NCBI GenBank assembly: GCA_945643635.1
Contig: CALZFC010000062.1
Coordinates: 383,501-447,500, forward strand
Origin: Allodiplogaster sudhausi
Taxonomy: Eukaryota > Nematoda > Chromadorea > Rhabditida > Diplogasteridae
Length of the DNA stretch: 64,000 nt
Direction: 5' to 3'
Below are positions 50,154 to 64,000 of the stretch, one piece after another. The notes under the pieces are model-generated. The model was not told the origin of the DNA. It saw only the letters and a list, made by a program, of their open reading frames with translations, and searched no databases. The stretch's first letter is position 1. Each line of letters starts with the position of its first letter. The position numbers and the translations under genes are program-made.

Positions 50154-52880
50154 GAAGAGGAGCTTGCCTTGATGTAGAGAGCCTTGCTCTTCTTCTGAGT
50201 TCTTCTGATGCTGAGTGGAGTGGAGACTCCGCGTGGCTGCTGTTCTTCTTCCTCAGAATCCGTCGTGAACTCGAGAGCCGATCGGAAGTCGTCATCTAAA
50301 AAGAGATATTATGTTTTGTTTAAATATATTCTATTTTTAGTCTTAATTAGTTATCTTTTAAATAAATACGTTGTCAATCAACTCGCATATCTCCTTATAA
50401 ATGAATAAAAACATACCATTTTAAGTAGCACAATGGACAATAAAAGAAAACATGGGAACTGCCCAGAATAGATTATGCAATAAAATTGGAACAAATTAAA
50501 CGGTTGATCGCACGCAGAACATTCTTTTTTCTTTTTCTTGCAACACCTTTTGTTCCACAGTTTGCTCGTTCGGTCTCAAACGGAAAGATACCTGAGAAAG
50601 TGATGATAGGCCTGGTCATCGACGCTGCAGAAGGGGGCGGAGCTGCGCCGGCTGCTGCCTCCGCCACTCGCTCGCGGGGAAGGACCTGCACGAAGACATT
50701 CTGAGCTTAGCTACAGTAGAAACAGCTCTCTGGGTTACTGTAACTATCCACTACATTGATCAAGTCCAGTTAAGACGGATAATAATTGAGAAGAATTAGA
50801 AGAAAAACTCTGGAAATCAAGAAGGAACGGTAGTGATACTGGCGGGAGGAAGAAGAACAGTGAGAGAGAGAGAGATAGAGAGAGAGATAGAGAAAGAGAG
50901 AGAGAGAGATAGATAGAGAAAGAGAGAGAGAGAGAGAGAAAAAAAAAGAGAAAGAAAGAGAGCGAGAGAGAGAGAGAGACGAAAAAGCCCACCTTAAAGG
51001 GCATGAACCAGAGCTCGACCCAGGCAACGATGAATGCTGACATGACCAGCATGTACTGCGGAAGGCCGGCAGGGGTTTGGCGGTGCGAGAAGAAGAATAA
51101 TACCTTTAAAGAATTAAGGATAAAAACATCAAAAAAGACAAAACAACTTTTTTATTGTCTTTTATACGGAAAATATATTCATTTAACTTTGTAAATGAAT
51201 TTAAGAGAGAGAATATTGTCTTTGCTTTTTTGACACGATTAAAAAGGATACGTGGATAAAAGATACCTTGATGAGGAGGAAGAGACTGGTCGTTGCAGTG
51301 GTGAGAGCGACCGGAGACCAGTGAGCGAAGCGGAGCACTCCGTAGCACACAATCAGAACCAGCATGCTTCAACTATTCATTTCAGTTCTTCATTCGCTAA
51401 ATCTGCTCAATTATTTTAATTTACTTTGCTAAAACAACGACAATCTCACTTCCCACCAATCTCATAACTGTTTCATCCTTCACTGTTGCAGTCTAACTAT
51501 ACAAATAACACAGATCCATGTTGCGCAAAGCCAACAGAATGATTGTCCTGCTACACACAAATATTCTCTTAACCTCAAATAACGAGAAAAATTATATACA
51601 TTCTTGAAAGCCACTTTGAGAGTAAAATAGAACTATGACAACATCCCGGACGAGGTAAGTTCAGGAAAAGCTAAGAAAATTAGTTAACGAATAATAATTG
51701 ATAATGCGAACCGTAGAGAGACGACGATGACAATGTCGAAAAGGGAGTTGCGGAGGAAGTGGGCATCGAAGATGTTGATTTCATTGATAAAAGCGGATGG
51801 GAGATCGTCGCCAGCATTGGACACCTGGAATAGAGAGAAGGCTCATATATTGAGATTTGTTTAATAAACAAAAAGTAAAAGATGTCTGGTAGAAGAAAAA
51901 AAAATACAAAGGCTACAAGAAGTTAATTTTTTTTTACTTTCGTGTGTTTCTTCAGACTTTACCAAATACTTTTCACAGAATCACATACACATTCTGTTGT
52001 GAGCACAATGAATTTGTCCCATTTTGTTGTAACCAACAACTGTTTCATCGCATGTAATGCAAAAGTCTAATTAGAACAGGCACAGAGATTGGACATTTTT
52101 CGCATTCGACCGGAAACAACGAATCACTTGAAAAGAATCGGTGAATGAGTCATATACAACAAATCGGTGAGAAAATTAGAAATAACAAGAAATGAACCAG
52201 TTTAATAGCACTTAACTGAAATAATAACGGTTTTCTTTTTCTCCCTCTAATCGCAATTTTCAATGTATTTACGGCGACAAACCACATTCAAAGAAAAAAA
52301 TTTGAAGGCGGTAAAATTTGTCAATTTTGGCTACAAAAATTAACCGATAAATATAGTAATGCATCGATATTAACGACGAAAAATAGCGTACCGTACAAAT
52401 GAGCCAGAGTAGAAGGAGCAGAGCAAAGTCGAAGATGGCGAGGACGATGAAGCGGCGGCGATCCTGCACAAAGCAGACTACTTTACGGATTCTGCACATT
52501 ACGGATATACCTTTACAGAATCAGAGGTGAAACAGTAAATAAACAATCACTGAACACGACTTTAATTATCTTTTTTACTTGTGTCACGACTAACTGTGTA
52601 CATGTCTCATCAAACCATCAGCCTTTCGACAGATAAAATATAATCGCTTGTTGCCATTGGAATAAAGCAAGCGGCATCGGGAAAAAGGACGGTTACTAAC
52701 TGATTGATTGGTGTAAAATGAGGAGGAACTAGTTATTGTTTAAAAGAAAATGACGACAAACTGGATATAAATTTATATAGAATTATTAAGAACCTTGCTG
52801 ATGCCGTTTTCTGGCCCGAGAAGGGGCGAATGGACGCCGACGCGGCTGCTCTCACCACTGTCGCTGCCGCGGCCACTCAT
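48363..52880 (-). CDS. STARD3: STARD3/MLN64-like endosomal sterol-transfer protein (MENTAL + START)
   Basis: Eleven exons on the minus strand join in phase: 52880..52794, 52463..52392, 51824..51712, 51366..51267, 51103..50993, 50685..50592, 50295..50168, 49748..49542, 49265..49193, 48930..48807, 48600..48363. The product is 448 residues, the usual STARD3 size. Order: short cytosolic start (MSGRGSDSGESSRVGVHS); the four-span MENTAL domain (FIVLAIFDFALLLLLWLI, SLFDIVIVVSLR, LVLIVCYGVL, MSAFIVAWVELWFMPFKV), which anchors it in late endosomes; an acidic linker (DDDFRSALEFTTDSEEEE); and a START domain (GVFYVKAHFKCSP, SRDFLDVRRAVED, CLEWLMQSQLNGGLPR) that carries sterol, as in MLN64. The linker sits where human STARD3 has its phospho-FFAT ER-tethering motif. 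The intron after exon 7 starts with GC. Confidence 0.94.
49749..50167 (-). other. GC-AG intron in STARD3, filled with (CT)n on the sense strand
   Basis: On the minus strand the exon ends ATCAAG and the intron starts GCAAGC, ending ATAAAG. Both flanking exons are phase 0, and no GT lies near the exon end. The intron is almost wholly CT repeat on the sense strand (GA on the plus strand, about 49795-50150). Confidence 0.8.
50859..50980. repeat. (GA)n tract in STARD3 intron 5
   Basis: Imperfect GA/GATA repeats on the plus strand form a CT tract on the sense strand just downstream of the donor at 50992. Confidence 0.85.
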
Positions 52881-54938
52881 GACATCTCGCAGGCCGAAAG
52901 AACTTAATACTTTATTTCTCTCAGAATTGACAGGAAAAAAATAAACATTTACAGCATAATGTTTATTTTTAGATGCCTTAGATCACGTTGAGCGAACTTC
53001 CACAAAACGACCTAAACAGCATAAAAGAAAAGATAAAGAGGCGCCAGGCACAGCATATAAAAACTCGCAAGCTCTATGATTACAAAATAACGAAGGCGAG
53101 CTGAAGCGCGAGATGCTCGACCGTAGCATAGCTGACCCAATTGGAAAGGACCGTAAAAACGATTTGAAACTTTTCTGGCTACGGTAAGAAATTAATTCAA
53201 ACGACAATAAAAACGCTTTCCAGTGCTTGCGTTGGAAGGTGAAGAACCGAACTTTTGTACCTTTGTTCTTCGCCTTTATGATATATTATTTTTTTGTATT
53301 GCTTTACATTATTTTGCCATGTAAATATGATTAGGTTAATTTGATCACAATTACTCCAGCATAAGCAGAGCATCTTGCACACCGATATACAAGGTTCTCT
53401 CGCGTTCTAGAAAATACAAACCACAATCTAGAAACTAGAATATTTTAGCTTTTGCTGACTGTTTTCTAGTGATTTATCATCGTTAGGTGTGTTTCACAAT
53501 TGGTATCTACTTGACTGGCTGGCTGTTACCTCTTTTGTAGTTTTGAACCCAACGAAAGTCGATTCGAGCTTGACGATCTTTGTAGATGTTGGAAGAGAGT
53601 GTCTCGCCTCAGGCGTGCCAGCTTATTCCGTCCAAAGATCGAATGAATTGTACGCGGCTTGGAGCTTATATTATTCCGACTACTGTTTTAGGTCATAAAG
53701 GAAAAGGTATTTTGGGATAATTATGCCTCTCTAGTATCTTCGGATTTTCTTCCTTCGATCACTGATCCAGTTTGATGTGAGTGTATTTGTTTTGATTATC
53801 AAACAAAAGCGAAAGAATGCGACCGCTACTCTACCATTCCGCTCTCACTGCTCCCGACTATCGATTTATAATGATCGGGTGAGAAGAGAGAGCGCTGCAA
53901 TGAGCCTGTTTCTTTCTATTTTCTGTCTCTGTCTTCTCTCGTTCTCTCTGTCTCCCCAATTCCCTCCCTCCCTAACCCAACCTCTCGTCATACCTCTCCA
54001 CCTTTCATGACACTCTTTCTCTTGCTCTCTTGCTGTCACTCTACCTTCTCTTTCCCAGATAGAAAGAAGCGGAAGAGAGATGCAGACAGAGAAACAGCCC
54101 CTACCCTTGCTTGTCCTGCTTCCACCCGTGCAAGTGTCTATCATTGTCTCCATTCACTCCGTTTCCTCTATTGCTTGTCTCACTTGCACCCCAGTTCCCC
54201 CGGGGCGCTAAATATTTGTCGAGAGGTACCAAACTCCTTATCTCTCCACTCTTTCAGTGTTCGTTGCGCGCTCTTCCTTTTAATGTCGTATTATTTGCGT
54301 TTCGTTGCTTGCTGATTCTGAAGTGTGCAAGAGTGGATTTTGAAAAGGTATAATGAGATGACCGACCTCACAGAAGCCACATTCTCACTCTCAATCATCG
54401 CTTCATGTGATCTGCTCTGACACTCTGGCACTCTCGTTATTGCTCACTTTCTGTATATCTCGAGTTCACACACTGTAACTGAACCGTAAAATGGCGGCAT
54501 GTTAGAACGAGTGGGTAAGGAGAGAGAGAAAGTGAAAAAGAAGTAGGATACAGAGAAGATGGCGAATAGAGAACGAAAATTTGGGAGGTTTGCCTATTAA
54601 ACTGCCTTATCTCGCTAATGCTTCTCCCCTTACGGTCTTTTGCTACCCTCTGTCCATCACTCATACTTTTACTCTTTTCTTTTCGATAGCTGTTCTCTCC
54701 AAATTCACCCTGTCGGGTCTCACGTGACCGCGCACGGTTTTGATATTGGCGTGCTATGGTATTGATGGGATATATCACTTGTTTGCTTTTAGAATTGAAT
54801 GTCAAATAACCATGCATTTCAGGTTTTAATGTCATAAGAATTGCAAGAGATATACGCGAATCTCTCCTTCTCTGACTGTCTAACTACCTACGGGAGTCTC
54901 TCTACTCTCTCTGTCTCTATCTCTCTGCTTTCTCTAAT
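52881..54938. promoter_or_regulatory. Bidirectional upstream region between STARD3 and S6K
   Basis: The two genes are divergently transcribed from this 2 kb gap, so both promoters should be here. I see no clear TATA box at either start. The S6K side is CT-rich (53924-54060, 54860-54935). No coding exon was found. Confidence 0.45.
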
Positions 54939-58701
<3,763 letters not shown>

Positions 58702-60543
58702 GCTCCGCCCATTTATCCATTTTCTTCTTCCCTTTTCACAACTACCTAAGCGACTCGCCAAATCTGCTTATTCTCCTTGTCTAGATATCCAAACTGAAAG
58801 AGAGCGAAATCCCGATGCCTCGATGCCCGGCCAAACCTTTAGTCTTCTTCTTACTCTCCTCCCAAGACCAACCCGTCTAATATCCTTGCAGCTCACAACT
58901 CGAGACAGTGTACAAGTGGCCCCTTCTTGCTTTTCTCTATCCATATTCTTTTTTCCCTATCAACTCTGGCTCTCTCTCTCTCTCTCACTTTTTCTCGTTC
59001 TCTCTCTCTTTATTGTAGAATAATTTTTTTTCTCTAAATAATTGGTTCCTTATTGAATTAGTGTTAATGTAATTAAGCAGAAATCCGTTAAAATACCACT
59101 CCCTCAACTTGTTGTCGGCACTTGCCGTACAGACTTATTATTGTTATATCACTGTTACTCTCTATATATGCTATCCAATGCTCTGCTCAGATGGCTACAC
59201 CGATGCGATGCCGAACACAGAATGTTGCTTTCTCTCTCCGACTCTTTTGCTCCCCTTTCTCTGTTAGCTCTCTCCCTGTTTCTCCTCTCTCACTTCGTCT
59301 TGGCAGATTGCCCACTCGCTCAACGCAATCCCCTCTAGAGGGTGCGCCGTAATTGACGTTCGCGCTGCATTTCCCATGGCAAGTGCAGCTTACAATTAGG
59401 GTGATGCCCGTTCTCTCCCTCCATTTTTATTCCCATAATGCCTTTTTTGAATTTATATGCAGATATGCTAAATAAGTAGAGAAGAAAAAGAAAAGCAAAC
59501 TACAAATTGTTTTCCTTGTTGAGTGCTCTCCTCCCCATACAACTTCTCGTCCCCCTCCCTCCCTCTCCTCGTCATTCTTCTGACAACAAAATATACTTGC
59601 GTGTGCGCCTTCAACTCTTCTCTCTCGCTGTCGTCCTCTCCTCGCCTGAGAGATTCCATTCTCTTCTCTTCGTACTCATCATTTCGCTCTTTCTTCATTT
59701 CCTATATTTAGTTGGATATGGAATGAATGGTGGGTGAAGAAGACCTTTTGACTTGAGAATGAAGCACGGACTCTTCGTAATGTCCCGTTCATTCTCCTTT
59801 GCTCGCGCTTCTTTTGTTTTGCTTGTCTCTGATGTCATCACAAAGTTGTTGATACAATAAAAGGTTTATTCCTGGTATAAAAAGGACAGTAGAACAGTGA
59901 AAGATATTGAGAATTGTTGGGTGAATCCAAGACTGGCATGGAGAAAACACTGAACAGGATCAGAGAGCGATGCACAAAGAAAGGAGAGGCAGAAAAAATG
60001 ACGGAGAAAGGTGGATAAGGAGGGAGAGAGAAAAAAGAGGGAGTTGGTAGGCCAGGAGGGAAAGAGCAAGCAGAGAGATAAGAGAGGGAGTTGATAGACA
60101 AGGATGATAGAGAAAGCAGAGAGAGAAGAGAGGGAGTTGGTAGGCCAGGAGGGAGAGAGAGAAAGCAGATAGATAAGAGAGGGAGTTGGTAGACAAGGAG
60201 TGAGAGAGAGAGAGAAAGCAGAGAGATAAGAGAGGGAGTTGATAGACAAGGAGAGAAGAGAAAGCAGAGAGATAAGAGAGGGAGTTGGTAAACGAAAGCA
60301 GAGAGAAAAGAGTGATTATTCATATTCCAATGAATAATGTCCAATCAGAGTGAAGGGCGGCGTGAATACTACTGACGACCTGCCAAAATAAGAAACAAAT
60401 AAATATAATCAGTGATAAGAAACAAAAGGGGTCAATAAGACAGTACAATAACGATGAGCAATCAAATTGATGCTCCGAAATTCGCAAAAGAAAAAAGTGA
60501 CGATTCTCTTGTTGTCGAGTAATCTGACAGCTTCTTCCTCTGA
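58702..60543. other. Convergent 3' region between S6K and the zinc-finger gene
   Basis: CT-rich stretches lie at 58968-59020. TTTATT near 59862 (AATAAA on the minus strand) may serve the minus-strand gene. Apart from the minisatellite at 60010-60320, nothing else is seen. Confidence 0.45.
60010..60320. repeat. GA-rich minisatellite
   Basis: About six imperfect tandem copies, 46-55 bases each, centred on AGAGAGGGAGTTGGTAG followed by a GA-rich stretch with GAAAGCAGAGAGATA. The minus-strand open frame here is only the repeat translated. Confidence 0.8.
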
Positions 60544-60939
60544 TTAGTTCGGCCTTCCTCCCATGCCACGTCCACCACCACGAGGAATCACCCGATCTGG
60601 TAATTAAAATATTTAATTGAAATTAAACTAGTAACTAAAATAAATTGCAAGAAATTACGCTGAAAACAATAACTGTAAATGTAAGTAACGAAAAATTGGA
60701 TATAAATCTAGTTCTTACCCAATTATATAGATTTTTTTTATGATGAATAATGTGCACGAAAAATATGCATAAAATAAAATAAAAATGAATTACCTGCAAC
60801 GCTTGGAAAGGTGCGGCGGAGAGTGTTCGTGGGCGGAGGAGGGAAGGAACGAGGACCGCGGCCGAGCGGAAGCACCTGAAAGGGATAGAGTCGTGAAAGA
60901 AGTGGGAAGAGAGAGAAAGAAAAAGAGAAAGAGAGAGAA

Positions 60940-60975
<36 letters not shown>

Positions 60976-63754
60976 TACAAACGATCACGATATCCAATCC
61001 CAGATTACCCTTCCCGCGAAGTGATCAGGTGGTCGGTAGCTTGAGTGCAACGTAGTAGCAGGGGATGCGGAAATGGCTGAGGCGTGAGCCGTGGCTGGGG
61101 CCGGAGCAGAATTCGAAGCTGAAGTCGAAGCCGGAGCCGGAGCAGAGTTCAGAGCTGAAGTCGAAACCGGAGCAGAGTTCGGAGCTGAAGTAGAAGCCGG
61201 AGTGCTCGCTTGGGAGGCATTGCTTCAAAAATTGCACTCTTACATTGCTCTACAACCGTAGATGAAGGAAGACTAGAGATGGCTGAGAATTGCATATGGT
61301 GCTTATTATATTCCAAGCAAATATGTTACCAAGTCAGGGTCCCAATATTCGTACCTGAAGGAGCCTGTTTAGCACTTGTTGGGATAGTTTAGGTGTACTT
61401 TAAGAACCTTCTGGCCCTGACCTGTCTCAGTGTTCTTCCTCTTCTCCACCACTTCTGGCCCTGACCTGTCTCAGTGTTCTTCCTCTTCTCCACCACTTCT
61501 GGCCCTGACCTGTCTCAGTGTTCTTCCTCTTCTCCACCACTTCTGGCCCTGACCTGTCTCAGTGTTCTTCCTCTTCTCCACCACTTCCATATCACTCTCA
61601 TTCTCGTCCGTCTCCTCATCCACCGACGACGGCAGCGAAATTGTCTAAATAAAACGAATAATACATTTTATTGCAGTGACTTATATAATGAGTTGGTTAA
61701 GCTTCTTTTCTTATCCATCGAGTTTAGAAGCCGCTTGTGAAAAACTAACTTTTGAATTCCCGCATGATATTGTAAAAAGTTTTGGCGGTAACAAAGCACA
61801 GTATACATGACAACAAACTAAACTTGTGAGTCTTTTTTCTCTGCCTCTCTTCTCTTCCCTCTAATCTCAAGCATGGCTTACCGCTTCGAACCTAGCTATC
61901 ACCTTCTTTCTGATAGAATGAGGGTGATATGGGGAGAAAATAGACATGGGTGATGATGTCACACTCCCTAAATTCTACAGTACAACGTGAGGAAATCTGG
62001 TTTTTCTCCTCAGGGCCTCCTCAGGACGCATTCTTACTTTTCCTAACAATGTTTCTAGTTGGGCCGGATAGCATTACCAAAAATACAGCAACGATATAAT
62101 CTCCATGGATAGCTCCTTTAATGGCTGTTAAAGAGTCATCCTAGGAACGATTTTTTTCTCTAGGAGCACTTCTTGTGAGCTCTGATACATGTTTGAAAGA
62201 CAATGTGGCATTGCAAAGCTTTGCAATAGAAGAGCCAAAAAGGAAGAGTCCTCTTCTTCCCAACCTTGCTGGGACGTGCGTGAGTGGGAGCAGGCCTGAC
62301 CGGAGTCTTCTTCTGACTTCTCTCACTCGCCGCTCTCTCCTCGTCTTCCCCTTCTTCGGAAGAGGAGGACATGGGACGACGCATCGGCACTCGCGTCGCC
62401 TTGTCAATTGATGCGAACTCAATCATTATTATTATTTAAATGTTGACACTCAGAGATTGATTCAGTTATTCAACGATATGTCTTAGAAGCATCTGCTAAA
62501 GAACAAATTTTCGAACCTGACTTCAGTTAGATTAGTCATTAAAAGGTATTCAGATAGAAAGAGAAAAGAAAAGAAGTGAAGAGACATTAGCAGTGGCTGC
62601 AGCGAGAGCGGCTCTGTTCCTCCCTGCGACTTCTCTCTCCCTTCCATGCAATGGCAACGGAGCAGGGAAGCATTCGTTGATGGGCTGGCTCTGCCGAGTC
62701 TTGTACTTATTCCTCTGTTCCATGAATTGGTTGTAGATCAAACGAGGCAGATCGGCGAAGCCGTTCGGGTATTTCTTGTGCGTCTCTTTCATGTGAACCG
62801 TGATCTGCAATCATTCAGAGGAATAATGTCTTCTTTTCAAATATTTTTATTTTGTTTTATTGTACATATTTTGCATAGATTTCTTAAAGAACTGCAACCC
62901 CGGCCAGGATCATCAGTGGAGACATATGGCTTCAATCTATTGACAGGGCCAACCCACAGAATCGCGGGTCAGTGCTGAACAAGGTCGGCGCATTCACCGT
63001 ATTGGAACCCCCTCCCCCCCCCCCGGCCTGCTCAAAACCCCCTTCCGGATGAAGGGTTTTTTTTGCTTGGGAAAAAACACTTTTTCCACAAGAAAAGTGA
63101 TTGTTGGCCGAAAAAGTCATTCTTTCGGCTTTGTAGCCCCCCCCCCCCCCGGCCTGGAGTCTTGCGCCGGACCTTGTTCAGCACTGTACCTTCCTTACTT
63201 TCAGAAAAAAAATCAGCGATTCAGGGTTTAAAAAATGAAGATTTAAAAAAATCACGTAACAAAACCACAACCTTGCGAACGTCAACGGAAGCAAATTGGC
63301 AATTCCGCACAGGGCAGCCGAGTCTCCGACCAGTGCTTGTTCAGCACGTGATTTTCTCTGCAACAACTAACTATTTCAACTAGGGTACATTTTTAAAATC
63401 TCATCTTATACTTTTGTTTAAAAAAGAAAAGAAGAGATGACTAAAACCCCCATTCCTTAAGCAAATCCATAGCCTTTCCCTCTCTCTCGCAACTTCCTTC
63501 CTTGAGACACAGCACGCACTGCTTCTCGTTATATGCCATACACGGGAAGGCTGCGCGCATCTGCCAATCCATAATATATCTTTATCATTTAAATGTGCTG
63601 TATAATTGAACTGTGTATACATGTAAAAAAACAATATACATATATAAGCCTCTAGCATCTGAAAATAGATAACTAACGGATGCCTCCAGCAGATCGGTGT
63701 AGTCCTCATCAGAGTGATCGGGAGGCAGTTTGGAGCAGTGCTCCTGGCGGGCAA
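60544..63754 (-). CDS. Unrecognised protein with C2H2-like finger, acidic/Ser linker and Gly-Arg C-terminus (5' end beyond right edge)
   Basis: Exons on the minus strand join in phase: 63754..63678, 63560..63448, 63357..63348, 62804..62586, 62417..62265, 61644..61554, 61208..61009, 60875..60794, 60596..60544. They give about 332 residues, and the first exon needs one base from an exon outside the window. QCVLCLKEG (Cys-x2-Cys) followed by ENHITVHMKETH (His pair four apart) suggests one long-loop C2H2-type finger. Then come DLPRLIYNQFMEQRNKYK, a basic/Ser/Glu segment (MSSSSEEGEDEERAAS), an acidic stretch (VDEETDENESDMEVVEKR), an Ala/Ser/Pro/Thr-rich stretch and a tail VIPRGGGRGMGGRPN. The composition suggests a nuclear, possibly RNA-binding protein. 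That is inference; I do not recognise the family. Confidence 0.65.
60910..60975. repeat. (GA)n tract in the zinc-finger gene
   Basis: GA/GAAA repeats on the plus strand form a CT tract on the sense strand, in the intron upstream of the exon starting at 60875. Confidence 0.85.
61411..61586 (-). repeat. Four perfect 44-bp tandem repeats spanning an exon end
   Basis: The unit begins CTGGCCCTGACCTGTCTCAG on the plus strand and repeats every 44 bases four times. On the minus strand each copy holds the exon end GAGACAG and a GTCAGG donor, so the 5' splice site is present four times. Copy 1 (61543-61586) gives the donor that fits the next exon. Confidence 0.9.
62970..63186. mobile_element. Short MITE with CAGTGCTGAACAAGGTC ends and poly-C runs
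   Basis: The 217-bp element starts CAGTGCTGAACAAGGTC and ends with the complement GACCTTGTTCAGCACTG (one mismatch). Inside are two C runs and TTTTTCCACAAGAAAAGTGA. A truncated relative sits at 15091-15256. It lies in an intron of the zinc-finger gene. Confidence 0.8.
63348..63357 (-). other. Predicted 10-nt micro-exon
   Basis: The preceding exon ends in phase 2 and the following exon starts in phase 0, so they cannot join directly. AGAAAATCAC, between a TTGCAG acceptor and a GTGCTG donor, restores the frame and reads GENH, which supplies a residue run leading into ITVHMKETH. Confidence 0.5.
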
Positions 63755-64000
63755 CTAAAAATAGAAAATTCTTCAATTTGACTTAATATCCCGTCTATTT
63801 GCGGGGTTTAATGAAAACCCAGGTGTGTGACCCGCGAAATTCAATGTAATAAAACATGAATGACTACCTATTTTGCAGGTTATCAATTTCAATCGATGTT
63901 TTTCTGGTGCCATATGGTGCAAACATTTTTTTACTTGAGCACATATTTTAGGGCTTGAGCTTTCCATAAAACCACGGTTAGTTGCAATCCGTGACCGTAC

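Noticed and set aside
61025..61237. Cys/Phe/Ser-rich frame in the repeat-like exon of the finger gene
   Set aside because: It stops before the next exon. The Ala/Ser/Thr/Pro frame joins both neighbours in phase.

Overview
The window is eukaryotic genomic DNA, most likely from a nematode. Every recognisable gene is split by spliceosomal introns, and the proteins are animal families: pyruvate dehydrogenase kinase, core-1 galactosyltransferase, STARD3, p70 S6 kinase and a DEX-1-like NIDO/EGF receptor. A DUF273 glycosyltransferase-like gene, which I recall as a nematode family, and the DEX-1 architecture point to Nematoda. I cannot name the species. Exons are moderately GC-rich. Introns and intergenic DNA are AT-rich and loaded with (GA)n/(CT)n tracts.

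Layout. 1-450: N-terminal exons of a sedoheptulokinase-like sugar kinase (minus, runs off the left edge). 1920-4978: C1GALT1, core-1 beta-1,3-galactosyltransferase (minus; first exon not found). 4979-12891: gene-poor, long GA/CT microsatellites. 12892-18099: PDK (plus, 12 exons). 19308-33992: a 30-exon dex-1-like type I membrane protein with two NIDO domains and many EGF modules (plus), whose introns hold three long inverted-repeat elements. 35331-36762: a seven-span membrane protein, BI-1/TMBIM-like in outline (plus). 37714-41508: a second, divergent C1GALT1-like enzyme (plus). 43325-45674: DUF273 protein (minus). 46581-47021: an unusual hairpin element made of degenerate GGCGTCCCAT-type units. 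48363-52880: STARD3 orthologue with MENTAL and START domains (minus). 54939-58701: p70 S6 kinase (plus). 60544-63754 and onward past the right edge: an unrecognised protein with a C2H2-like finger and a Gly/Arg tail (minus).

The genes do not form an operon. Three are probable Golgi type II sugar-transferring enzymes (C1GALT1, its paralogue, DUF273), so the region is enriched for glycosylation functions. STARD3 and S6K are divergently transcribed from a 2 kb gap.

Exon models were built by hand from splice signals, reading phase and family homology, and each model was checked so that phases join. The most unusual observation is splicing. Several introns keep the conserved frame only with GC-AG boundaries, and two (the last S6K intron and one in the seven-span gene) keep it only with non-canonical ends. 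Other notable items are a 10-nt micro-exon, a 44-bp tandem repeat that copies a 5' splice site four times, and several families of inverted-repeat elements, one of them present in two copies in the window.
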